Positions 16,120 to 23,866 of a stretch of 64,000 nucleotides of DNA are shown in pieces (position 1 is the first letter of the stretch; each line of letters begins with the position of its first letter). The position numbers and the translations under genes were made by a program. The notes under the pieces were generated by a model that had not been told where the DNA came from, searched no databases, and saw nothing but the letters and a program-made list of their open reading frames with translations. The DNA comes from Qipengyuania sp. SS22 (GTDB lineage Bacteria > Pseudomonadota > Alphaproteobacteria > Sphingomonadales > Sphingomonadaceae), in assembly GCF_025736935.1 (NCBI RefSeq), contig NZ_CP107048.1, positions 2,059,501 to 2,123,500 on the forward strand, in the 5' to 3' direction.

Positions 16120-18588
16120 CTAATCGTCGCCGGCGGGGGGCAGTTCCACGCGCATTGCCGCGCCCGCCAGGCTCTCCGCCTCGAGGAGCAATTCGTCGTC
16201 GACCGAGCCCTGCGGGGTCGCCTCGCGGCCGATCATCACCATCACCGGCACTGCGAGCGGGCTGACACGGTCGAGTTCGACATGGACGAGCTGTTCCGCC
16301 GAGCGATCGAGCAGATCGCCCAGCCGCCCGACATCGGTCAGCCGCGTGCGCGCATCGGCCCAGGCCGCTTCGAGCAGCACATGGTCGGGTTCGTATTTGC
16401 GCAATACGTCATAGATGAGGTCGGTCGAGAAGGTGACCTGCTTGCCGGTCTTGCGCTTGCCAGGATGCTGCCGCTCGACCAGCCCGCCGATCACTGCGAC
16501 TTCGCGGAAGGCGCGCCGCAGCAAATGCGAGTTCTGCACCCATTCGATGAATTCATCCTGCAGGATGTCGGGCGACAGCAGCGGCGCGGGATTCTCGACC
16601 GGCTTGAGACCCCAGACCGCCAGCGAATAGTCATTGGCGACGAATCCGCCCGGCATCAGCCCGCGGTCTTCCATGCGCCGGGTAATCAGCATCCCGAGGC
16701 TCTGGTTCGCGTTCCAGCCTTCGAAGGTGTAATAGACGCTGTAATGGCGCTTGGCGTGCGGGAAGCTTTCGACCAGCAATTGTCCCGGCCCCGGCATCCG
16801 GCTGCGCCAGTCCTGCACCTCGAGCCATTCGCGCACGTCATCGGGGAAGCGCGCCCAGCCCGCGCGGTCGACCAGCATTGCGCGCACCCGGTCGGCGAGA
16901 TGGGTAGTCAGCGGCAGCCGCGCCCCGCCATAGCTCGGGATCATGGCGGAAGCCTTGGCTGCCTTCACCAGCACTTCCATGTCCTGCAGCTTGACCACTT
17001 CGAGGCTCATTCCCGCGAAGGCGAAAGTATCGCCGGGGCTGAGCGAAGCGGCGAAACGCTCCTCGACCTTGCCGAGGCTGCGGCCACCGCGTCCGCGCCC
17101 CGCGCTGATCCGGACGTCGAGCATTTCGGAATCGATGATGATCCCGGCGTTCATCCGGTGGCGCTGCGCCTGCTCGGGATGCGACAGCCGCCACACGCCC
17201 TTGGCATCACGCACGATGCGCTTGAACTTGTCATAGGCCTTGAGCGCATAGCCGCCTGTTTCGACGAAGGAGAGCACGCGCTGCCACACGGCGTCATCGA
17301 CCCATGCATAGGACAGGCTCGCGCGCACCTCGGCGAGCAGTTCACCCTCCTGGAACGGCGCGGCGCAGGCACAGGCCATGACATGCTGCGCGAGCACATC
17401 GAGCCCGCCTGGGCGAAATTCCTCGCCGTCACGCTTGCCCTCGTCGACCGCTTCCTTGGCCGCGGTGGCTTCGAGGAATTCGAAGCGATTGCCGGGCACC
17501 AGCAACGCCCGGCTGGGCTGGTCGAGCCGGTGGTTGGCGCGTCCAATGCGCTGCAGCAGCCGTGACGACCCCTTGGGCGCGCCCATCTGCACGACGAGGT
17601 CGATATCCCCCCAGTCGACGCCGAGATCGAGGCTGGCGGTCGCCACCAGCGCGCGCAATTCGCCCCGCGCCATCGCCCCTTCGACCTTGCGCCGCGCCTC
17701 CTTGCTCAGCGATCCGTGGTGGACACCGATCGGCAGCGTATCTTCATTCACATCCCACAGGTTCTGGAAGATGTATTCGGCAAGAAACCGCGTGTTGGTG
17801 AAGATCAGCGTCGTGCGGTTCTCGCGGATCTGCGCGTAAAGCTGCGGGATCGCCCAGGTCGCCGCGTGGCCGCCCCAGGGCACACGCTCGGCATCGGGCA
17901 GCAGGATTTCGACCTCGGCGGGGGCGCCCGCTTCCCCGGTGACCAGTTCGACCGTATCGATGTCGCCCCATGGCGCGAGCCATTCACGAAACCCCTCCGG
18001 ATTGGCGAGCGTCGCCGAGAGGGCCACGCGCTGCATCGCCGGAGCGATCGCCTGCAGCCGCGTCAGCGCCAGCGCCAGCAAATCCCCGCGCTTGCCGGTG
18101 GCGAAGGCGTGCACCTCGTCGATCACGATCCGCTTCAGCCCCCGAAACAGCTCGAAACTGTCGGGATAGGACAGCAGCAGCGAAAGGCTCTCCGGCGTGG
18201 TCAGCAGCACATGCGGCGGGCGGGTGCGCTGGCGCTTCTTGCGGTCAGAGGGCGTATCCCCGCTGCGTGTCTCGACCCGCATCGGCAGGCCAATTTCGTC
18301 GATCGGGGTGAGCAAATTACGCTGCACGTCATGCGCCAGCGCCTTCAGCGGCGAGACGTAGAGCGTGTGCAGTCCCTCGGGCGGCGGCGCATCGCCAAGC
18401 CGCGAGCGAGTGAAATCGGCCAGCGTCGGCAGGAACCCCGCGAGCGTCTTGCCCGCGCCGGTATCCGCCACCAGCAGCGCATGGCGCCCGGCGTCGCTCG
18501 CCGCCAGCATCTCCGCCTGGTGCCGCCGGACACGCCAACCGCGCCCGGCGAACCAATCGTCCAGTTCGGGCGGAATGGCGGTCTGCAT
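16120..18588 (-). CDS. Ligase-associated DNA-damage-response DEXH-box helicase (Lhr family)
   Basis: An 822-residue superfamily 2 helicase. Walker A is in ADTGAGKTLAGF (about 42-53), the DEVH box in VIDEVHAF (about 155), motif III as SAT, and motif VI as QRIGRANHR (about 345). The C-terminal half matches the Lhr/ligase-associated group (winged helix plus DUF-type core), and the length fits. In other alphaproteobacteria this helicase is clustered with an ATP-dependent ligase, an exonuclease and the PdeM phosphoesterase; none of these is in the window. It is last in a minus-strand group, 63 bases after a DUF2059 gene, and ends convergent to the tonB operon. Confidence 0.9.
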   Translation of the reverse strand: MQTAIPPELDDWFAGRGWRVRRHQAEMLAASDAGRHALLVADTGAGKTLAGFLPTLADFTRSRLGDAPPPEGLHTLYVSPLKALAHDVQRNLLTPIDEIGLPMRVETRSGDTPSDRKKRQRTRPPHVLLTTPESLSLLLSYPDSFELFRGLKRIVIDEVHAFATGKRGDLLALALTRLQAIAPAMQRVALSATLANPEGFREWLAPWGDIDTVELVTGEAGAPAEVEILLPDAERVPWGGHAATWAIPQLYAQIRENRTTLIFTNTRFLAEYIFQNLWDVNEDTLPIGVHHGSLSKEARRKVEGAMARGELRALVATASLDLGVDWGDIDLVVQMGAPKGSSRLLQRIGRANHRLDQPSRALLVPGNRFEFLEATAAKEAVDEGKRDGEEFRPGGLDVLAQHVMACACAAPFQEGELLAEVRASLSYAWVDDAVWQRVLSFVETGGYALKAYDKFKRIVRDAKGVWRLSHPEQAQRHRMNAGIIIDSEMLDVRISAGRGRGGRSLGKVEERFAASLSPGDTFAFAGMSLEVVKLQDMEVLVKAAKASAMIPSYGGARLPLTTHLADRVRAMLVDRAGWARFPDDVREWLEVQDWRSRMPGPGQLLVESFPHAKRHYSVYYTFEGWNANQSLGMLITRRMEDRGLMPGGFVANDYSLAVWGLKPVENPAPLLSPDILQDEFIEWVQNSHLLRRAFREVAVIGGLVERQHPGKRKTGKQVTFSTDLIYDVLRKYEPDHVLLEAAWADARTRLTDVGRLGDLLDRSAEQLVHVELDRVSPLAVPVMVMIGREATPQGSVDDELLLEAESLAGAAMRVELPPAGDD

Positions 18589-18651
18589 CAGCTCAACAGC
18601 GAAGCAGCCATGCCTTCGGTTCCGCAGCGCCGCATCCGCCCGCGGTCCGGG

Positions 18652-19497
18652 TTACATCGCTGCGGCGTCGTCCGGACCATCCATCGACTCCGGCGGCTTG
18701 ACCAGGTCGGGCAAGCCCTCGGCTTGCACGTCGAGCAGTTCGGCCAGACGGGCGCGCTCGGCCGCGCTGAGATCGTCATAGCCGCGTTGTGCCGGAAGCG
18801 AGCCCATCGCCTCCATCATCGCCGCATCCAGATCGCCAAGACCGCTCATCATGGCGGGCATCGCTTGCATCATGGCCTGCATCACCTGCGGATCGGCAAA
18901 GAGCGCCATCGATTCCTCCGCATAGACCGTCCCTGTAGGCGTCGCGAAAAAGGCAGCGATGTCGGCGAGCTGTGCCGGTTCGAAGCGCACGGCATAGGCT
19001 CTGGACAGGCCATCGCGCATGGGGCCTTCCATCGCGCTGAAAACCCCGCTCATACGCGAGGTGATCACATCGACGACAGCATCGGCACGGCGGTCATAGG
19101 CGGGATCGAGCATGGCCATGATTTCGGCTTGCTGCGCCTCGCCGAGCGTGCCGATATCGTCTTCCGCGATATCCAGCCGCGACATGAGCACGAATTCAGG
19201 CGCCGAGAACATCGTCATCATGGGACGCATGACCTGGTCCATCATGTCGCCCATCATGCGGCCGTAAAAGCCTTCGGGCATCATCTTGCCAACGACCTGC
19301 TGTGCAGCGGGCAGCCGCGTCTGTTGCTCTTCGGTCAGCGGTTCGGTCTGGAACATCCCCGCGATCATGCCAGCGATCTCGTCGACCTGCTCGCGAGACA
19401 TATCGGCGGCAGGATCTTCCGCCGCGTCCTGTGCCATGACCGGGCTGGTCATGGTCAGCGCCATGGCCGCCAGCGACGTACTCAACAGTTTACGCAT
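18652..19497 (-). CDS. Exported DUF2059-family protein
   Basis: A 281-residue exported protein with signal peptide (LSTSLAAMALTMTSPVMAQ, cleavage about residue 22). The mature part is unusually rich in methionine (for example FYGRMMGDMMDQVMRPMMTM and DPQVMQAMMQAMPAMM). The segment FEPAQLADIAAFFATPTGTVYAEES (shown here only as position about 172-196) is the DUF2059 core. The function of the family is not established. Neighbours are pgm upstream (27 bases) and the helicase downstream. Alternative: an unrelated Met-rich periplasmic protein, but the DUF2059 core argues against that. Confidence 0.82.
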   Translation of the reverse strand: MRKLLSTSLAAMALTMTSPVMAQDAAEDPAADMSREQVDEIAGMIAGMFQTEPLTEEQQTRLPAAQQVVGKMMPEGFYGRMMGDMMDQVMRPMMTMFSAPEFVLMSRLDIAEDDIGTLGEAQQAEIMAMLDPAYDRRADAVVDVITSRMSGVFSAMEGPMRDGLSRAYAVRFEPAQLADIAAFFATPTGTVYAEESMALFADPQVMQAMMQAMPAMMSGLGDLDAAMMEAMGSLPAQRGYDDLSAAERARLAELLDVQAEGLPDLVKPPESMDGPDDAAAM

Positions 19498-19524
19498 ATT
19501 CTGCCTCCCGCTTGTCCTAGACCC

Positions 19525-20928
19525 TCAGTGCCCCGCCTGCGGGCCGCGCTCCAGCCCCGATGCGGCCAGTTGCTCGTCGATCTGGGCGACGAGGCGGTCG
19601 AGGCCGGCCTGGTCCTCGCTTTCCGCGCGCGCGACGAGCACATCCTGCGTGTTCGAGGCGCGCAGCAGCCACCAGCCGTCGGCAGTGGTCACGCGGACCC
19701 CGTCGGTGGTGTCGGCGACCGCGTCGCTCGCGGCAATGCGGTCGGCGATTTCGCCGATGGCAGCGAACTTGCGGCTCTCATCGACCTGGAAGCGCATTTC
19801 GGGCGTGTTGACCATTGGCCGCATTGCACCGCGCAACTCGGTCACCGAACGGCCCAGCCGTGCCGATGCGGCAATCAGCCGGATCCCGGCATAGAGCGCA
19901 TCGTCATAGCCGTAATATTCATCGGCGAAGAAGACGTGGCCGCTCATCTCGCCGGCCAGCGGCGAGCCGGTTTCCTTCATCTTGGACTTGATCAGCGAGT
20001 GGCCGGTCTTCCACATCAGCGGCTTTCCGCCATGGTCCGCCACATGGTCGAACAATGCGCGGCTGGCCTTCACATCGGCGATGATCGTCACGCCCTTGGT
20101 CCGCGTCAGCAGATCCTCGGCATAGATCATCAGCAATTGGTCGCCCCAGATCACCCGGCCCTCGCCGTCGATCGCGCCGATCCGGTCGCCATCGCCATCG
20201 AAAGCCACTCCGAAATCGAGCGATTTCTCCGCGACGAGCGCGCGCAGATCCTCGAGATTCGCTTCGACAGTGGGGTCGGGGTGATGGTTGGGAAAATTGC
20301 CGTCGACTTCCGTGTAAAGCAGGTGATGTTCGCCCGGCAGGCGCGCCGCGAGTTTCTCGAGCGCGGGGCCGGCCGCGCCATTGCCCGCGTCCCACCCGAC
20401 CTTCAGGTCGGCAAGCGCGGCAGGATCGAGCCCGTCGAGCGCTTCGAGCATCCGGTCGATATAGGCGTCGATCACATCGCGCTCTTCGACTGTGCCCGAA
20501 CCGTCGACCCATTCGCCCGCAGCGCCGCGCCGGCCGAGTTCCTGGATATCCGCGCCAAAGAACGGACGGCCCTGGAACACCATCTTGAAGCCATTGTAAT
20601 TGGCGGGATTGTGGCTGCCGGTTATCTGGATGCCGCCATCGACATCTGCGGCCGATGCTTCGGCGTAATAGAGCATCGGGGTCGCGCTCATGCCGATCCG
20701 CACCACATCCATCCCCGACGCGGTCAGGCCTTCGACGAGGGCGTGTTCGAGCATGGGCGAGCTGACCCGGCCATCGTACCCCACCGCCACTTTGGTGCCG
20801 CCGGCTTCGGCCAGCATCGACCCGAAACCGCGCCCGATCGCGCGCGCATCGTCCGCCCCCAGGGTTTCGCCGATGATCCCGCGAATGTCGTATTCGCGCA
20901 GGACGGTAGATTGGAAATCGTGGGTCAT
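19525..20928 (-). CDS. pgmG: Phosphomannomutase/phosphoglucomutase
   Basis: Interconverts 1- and 6-phosphates of mannose or glucose, feeding GDP-mannose and nucleotide-glucose for exopolysaccharide and LPS. The 467 residues have the alpha-D-phosphohexomutase features in order: phosphoserine loop TGSHNP (about 108), metal-binding DGDGDR (about 248), sugar-binding GEMSGH (about 332) and the C-terminal phosphate-binding loop (RASNT). It resembles the dual-specificity PgmG of sphingan-producing sphingomonads; the symbol is by resemblance. The start overlaps the preceding J-domain gene by 4 bases. Confidence 0.93.
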   Translation of the reverse strand: MTHDFQSTVLREYDIRGIIGETLGADDARAIGRGFGSMLAEAGGTKVAVGYDGRVSSPMLEHALVEGLTASGMDVVRIGMSATPMLYYAEASAADVDGGIQITGSHNPANYNGFKMVFQGRPFFGADIQELGRRGAAGEWVDGSGTVEERDVIDAYIDRMLEALDGLDPAALADLKVGWDAGNGAAGPALEKLAARLPGEHHLLYTEVDGNFPNHHPDPTVEANLEDLRALVAEKSLDFGVAFDGDGDRIGAIDGEGRVIWGDQLLMIYAEDLLTRTKGVTIIADVKASRALFDHVADHGGKPLMWKTGHSLIKSKMKETGSPLAGEMSGHVFFADEYYGYDDALYAGIRLIAASARLGRSVTELRGAMRPMVNTPEMRFQVDESRKFAAIGEIADRIAASDAVADTTDGVRVTTADGWWLLRASNTQDVLVARAESEDQAGLDRLVAQIDEQLAASGLERGPQAGH

Positions 20929-21227
20929 TCGGGGGGCTCCGTTGGGGTCCGGGACATATGGTCGAGCAAGAGGTCGCGCGCGGCATTGGCCTCCTGCAAG
21001 GTGACTGCGCTACCCCCTTTGTCCGGGTGGTTTATTGCAGCAATACGACGGTGGGCGAGACGGATGTCGTCCTCGCTGGCATGACGCGGCACGTCGAGTG
21101 TGGCCCGCGCCTGCGCCAGCGCCCGGTCGGCCGCGCTCTGCGCGGTCAGATATTCCCACGGCCATTTGCCGAATATCCAGCGACACGCCACCGCGAGCAA
21201 AAGCGCGAGGGCGAGGAAGCGGATCAC
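20925..21227 (-). CDS. J-domain (DnaJ-like) membrane protein
   Basis: A 100-residue protein with an N-terminal hydrophobic segment (about 3-16) and a C-terminal J-domain (about 45-90) containing the HPD tripeptide in AINHPDKGG. It should stimulate an Hsp70 (DnaK) at the inner membrane; substrate unknown. It resembles the small Tim14-like DnaJ proteins of alphaproteobacteria. It overlaps by 4 bases both the mipZ stop upstream and the pgmG start downstream, so all three are translationally coupled. Confidence 0.88.
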   Translation of the reverse strand: MIRFLALALLLAVACRWIFGKWPWEYLTAQSAADRALAQARATLDVPRHASEDDIRLAHRRIAAINHPDKGGSAVTLQEANAARDLLLDHMSRTPTEPPE

Positions 21228-22033
21228 TGGACCGCCTCCGCGAGCGTTTCGGTGTCGTTCGCGGGAAGGCGTAGATTGGCGACCAGGCCGCGCAATTCCT
21301 GCCGCGCAACGAGATGGCTGGTGCCGAGATCACCCAGTTGCCCCTTGTCGAGCAGCGTCAGGCCCGAGGGGAAGAGTTCGCGATAGACCACGCGTTCGGA
21401 CAGCCCCTTGGCCACGCGGAAGCCGACCCGCTTCGCCATTTCGGTCAGGGCCTGCTCGATGCGCGCCATATTGCGTGCTTCGGTATAGCCGGTGCGGTTG
21501 CGCACCACGACCCAGTCCATCTGCCCGCGGTTCTGCTCGATCTGCGTTCGGCTGCGCTTGATCCGCGCCTCCCAGATCAATTCGGCATAGAAGGACAGTT
21601 TGCGGACCTTGAAGCTCTCGCCCTCGACCTGGCCGATCAGGTCGAAATCGACGAAGCTATCGTTCATCGGCGTGACCAGCGTATCGGCGGTAGTGGCGGC
21701 GTGGCGCGCAAGCGGATCATCGCGGCCGGGCGTATCGATGACCACGAAATCCGCGCCTTCCGACCGGGTTTCGATAAACGCCTCCATCGCCGCCTCGTCC
21801 ATGCCCTCGACGACATGGCAGGTGGCGGTGGGCAAATCGACACCGCGCCGCTGGCCGGTCTCGGCCCGGTTCTCGAAATAGCGGCACATGGTGCGCTGGC
21901 GATGGTCGAGATCGAAGGCAACGACCCGCGCGCCGCGAAACGCGAGCGCGACCGCAATGTGCACGGCGGTGGTCGATTTGCCGGTGCCGCCCTTCTCATT
22001 GGCGAAGACGATGCGGTGGGGATGCGACGTCAT
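21224..22033 (-). CDS. mipZ: Division-plane positioning ATPase MipZ
   Basis: ParA/MinD-type ATPase that, in Caulobacter, forms a gradient from the ParB-origin complexes and inhibits FtsZ away from midcell. The 269 residues have the deviant Walker A KGGTGKST (about 14-21), a switch I/II region with VVIDTPGRDD (about 95-104), and the MipZ-specific insert around NRTGYTEARN. It is the first gene of mipZ-dnaJ-pgmG and is divergent from panC across a 213-base gap. Confidence 0.93.
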   Translation of the reverse strand: MTSHPHRIVFANEKGGTGKSTTAVHIAVALAFRGARVVAFDLDHRQRTMCRYFENRAETGQRRGVDLPTATCHVVEGMDEAAMEAFIETRSEGADFVVIDTPGRDDPLARHAATTADTLVTPMNDSFVDFDLIGQVEGESFKVRKLSFYAELIWEARIKRSRTQIEQNRGQMDWVVVRNRTGYTEARNMARIEQALTEMAKRVGFRVAKGLSERVVYRELFPSGLTLLDKGQLGDLGTSHLVARQELRGLVANLRLPANDTETLAEAVQ

Positions 22034-22123
22034 CAGGGGTGGGCCGTAAAGTTCATGCTGGCGACGTCCCTATCCAACCCGCCGTCCGGCGGCAACGCAC
22101 CGTGCTGGTGCCGAGCATGGTTT

Positions 22124-22138
22124 TTCCCACAATGGGAA
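22124..22138. promoter_or_regulatory. Inverted repeat in the mipZ-panC divergent gap
   Basis: Perfect inverted repeat TTCCCA-CAA-TGGGAA, in the middle of the 213-base gap between the divergent mipZ and panC starts. Its position would suit a regulator binding site for either gene. The half-site TGGGA resembles MraZ boxes, but those are normally direct repeats, so no regulator is assigned. Nothing else in 22034-22246 is recognised. Confidence 0.35.
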
Positions 22139-22246
22139 CCGGATTTGTGCGGTGGGGCGCGCCCGAAAGGACCCGGCGCGCGCGATCTTGCCACATGCCG
22201 CGCAGGGCGGCACAGGTGCCCCCGTTAGTTTACCGGAGTTCGACCG

Positions 22247-23095
22247 CTGCAAACCGTCACCACCCTCGCCGCGCTTCGCACGGCCACATCGGCTCTGCGA
22301 TCAAGCGGGAGCCTGGCGCTGGTCCCGACCATGGGCGCGTTGCACGAAGGCCATCTGACGCTGGTGCGCGAGGCGCGGGCGGCGGCCGAGCATGTCGCGG
22401 TGTCGATCTTCGTCAATCCGCGCCAGTTCGGGGCGAACGAGGATCTCGACGCTTATCCACGGCAGATGGCGCGCGATTCGGCACTGCTCGAAGCCGAGGG
22501 GGTCGCGCTGCTCTGGGCCCCCGCCCCGGAGGAGGTCTATCCCCCGGGCTATGCGACGAACATCTCGGTTTCGGGGATCAGCGACGGCTTGTGCGGTGCC
22601 GACCGGCCGGGCCATTTCGACGGGGTCGCGACGGTGGTATGCAAGCTGTTCAATCAGGTGCAGCCCGACATGGCCTTCTTCGGCGAGAAGGACTGGCAGC
22701 AATTGGCAGTCATCCGCCGCATGGCACGCGATCTCGATCTCACCCTGCCGCATGTCGATGCGATCCGCGGGGTGCCGATCGTGCGTGAGGCGGACGGCCT
22801 CGCGCGGTCGAGCCGCAATGCCTATCTGACGTCAAGTCAGCGCGCCGCCGCCGCCGCACTGCCCCGGCAAATGCATGCAGCAATCGCGCGTCTGGTCGCG
22901 GGCGAGCACGGGGATGCAGTGCTGCCAGATCTTGCGGATGGGCTGCTCGAGGCCGGGTTCGATGCGGTCGACTATGCCGATCTGCGCCGCGGCAGCGACC
23001 TGGTGCCCGCCCGTGACGCGGGGCCGGGCCATCGGCTGTTCGTGGCAGCGCGGATCGGGGGAACCCGCCTGATCGACAACATGCCGGTCGCCTGA
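22247..23095 (+). CDS. panC: Pantothenate synthetase, apparent CTG start
   Basis: Joins pantoate and beta-alanine with ATP to make pantothenate for CoA. The HIGH-type nucleotide motif is in PTMGALHEGHL (about 28-38), and FVNPRQFGANEDLDAYPR and the KMSKS-equivalent SSRNAYL (about 182-188) are present. An ATG exists only at 22331, which would remove the first beta strand. The homologous frame runs back to a stop at 22226-22228, and the only reasonable initiator is CTG 22247, with GGAG (22235-22238) eight bases ahead. This gives 282 residues, the normal family length. A CTG start is rare and should be checked. Confidence 0.92.
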   Translation: MQTVTTLAALRTATSALRSSGSLALVPTMGALHEGHLTLVREARAAAEHVAVSIFVNPRQFGANEDLDAYPRQMARDSALLEAEGVALLWAPAPEEVYPPGYATNISVSGISDGLCGADRPGHFDGVATVVCKLFNQVQPDMAFFGEKDWQQLAVIRRMARDLDLTLPHVDAIRGVPIVREADGLARSSRNAYLTSSQRAAAAALPRQMHAAIARLVAGEHGDAVLPDLADGLLEAGFDAVDYADLRRGSDLVPARDAGPGHRLFVAARIGGTRLIDNMPVA

Positions 23096-23127
23096 GGGCG
23101 TATCGGTTCGAAAGATGGCGGGAAGGC

Positions 23128-23201
23128 TGGAGCGGGTAAGGGGAATCGAACCCCTCTAGCCAGCTTGGAAGGCTGGAGCATTACCACTATGCTATACCCG
23201 C
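23128..23201 (-). tRNA. tRNA-Gly (anticodon TCC)
   Basis: On the minus strand the sequence folds as a cloverleaf: acceptor GCGGGTA/TACCCGC, D-arm GCAT...ATGC, anticodon stem CCAGC/GCTGG with loop CTTCCAA (anticodon TCC), T-arm AGGGG-TTCGATT-CCCCT, discriminator T, and an encoded CCA (23128-23130). Reads GGA and other Gly codons by wobble. It lies between convergent panC and the OmpA-like lipoprotein gene. Confidence 0.96.
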
Positions 23202-23247
23202 TCAGGTGACGCGCCAATGCCACCGAAGCCGCGCTGGCGTCAACACG

Positions 23248-23865
23248 CTATTGCGCGCGGTCGCTGCTTTCAGTCCGCGCTTCCTCGGCTGACGAAGCGA
23301 TGCTTTCAGCCAGAGTTGGCTCCTTCGCAGAAGTCGGCTGCGCGGGAACGCTGACTTCGATTTCGACGCGGCGATTGGTTGCCCGCCCTGCCTCGTTCGG
23401 CGTCCCGTCAGGCAGCGCATTGGGGGCGACCGGGTTCTGCTCGCCGAACGCGATGATGACGATCCGGCCCGGCGCGACACCGTTTTCGATCAACCATTCG
23501 GCCACCGCGTCGGCACGCGCCTGTGACGCGCGCAGGTTGGCTTCGTCGTCTCCGCCGCTATCGCTGTGACCGCGCAGGGTGATTTTCCCCCCCTCCGCCA
23601 TCTGCGGGGAAGCGGCGACGGTCGCCAGATCGGCGCGCGCCTCTTCGGTCAATTCCGCGCCTTCGGGGAAAGCGATCCGCGTTTCCAGCGCACCGCGCGG
23701 CTCAAGCGCCTCGATCGGCTCGACCTGGAACTCGGGCCGGAAGATCGAGCGCTTGTCACCGCCCTCCTCTTCCTCGGGCGGCGGCGCGCCGCGCTGGTCG
23801 CCGCATGCGCCCAGCATGAGCGTCGAGGCGATGGCGATGAGGGAAAATTGGCGCGTGTGCTTCAT
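23248..23865 (-). CDS. OmpA-family lipoprotein
   Basis: A 205-residue lipoprotein with a lipobox LGAC (Cys about residue 21), an acidic linker (PPPEEEEGGDKR) and a C-terminal OmpA peptidoglycan-binding domain (about 75-175) with LRGHSDSGGDD and TNRRVEIEV. It should be anchored in the outer membrane and bind peptidoglycan, Pal-like. I chose ATG 23865; the frame is open further upstream but overlaps the antiporter gene. It starts one base after the antiporter stop (gene order antiporter then lipoprotein), which suggests one transcript. Confidence 0.88.
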   Translation of the reverse strand: MKHTRQFSLIAIASTLMLGACGDQRGAPPPEEEEGGDKRSIFRPEFQVEPIEALEPRGALETRIAFPEGAELTEEARADLATVAASPQMAEGGKITLRGHSDSGGDDEANLRASQARADAVAEWLIENGVAPGRIVIIAFGEQNPVAPNALPDGTPNEAGRATNRRVEIEVSVPAQPTSAKEPTLAESIASSAEEARTESSDRAQ

Positions 23866-23866
23866 A

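Noticed and set aside
17716..21084. A 1122-codon open plus-strand frame opposite the helicase, DUF2059 and pgmG genes
   Set aside because: It is antisense to three genes with clear family motifs; the translation is Arg/His/Gly-rich with no domain, the usual consequence of high GC and strong codon bias.
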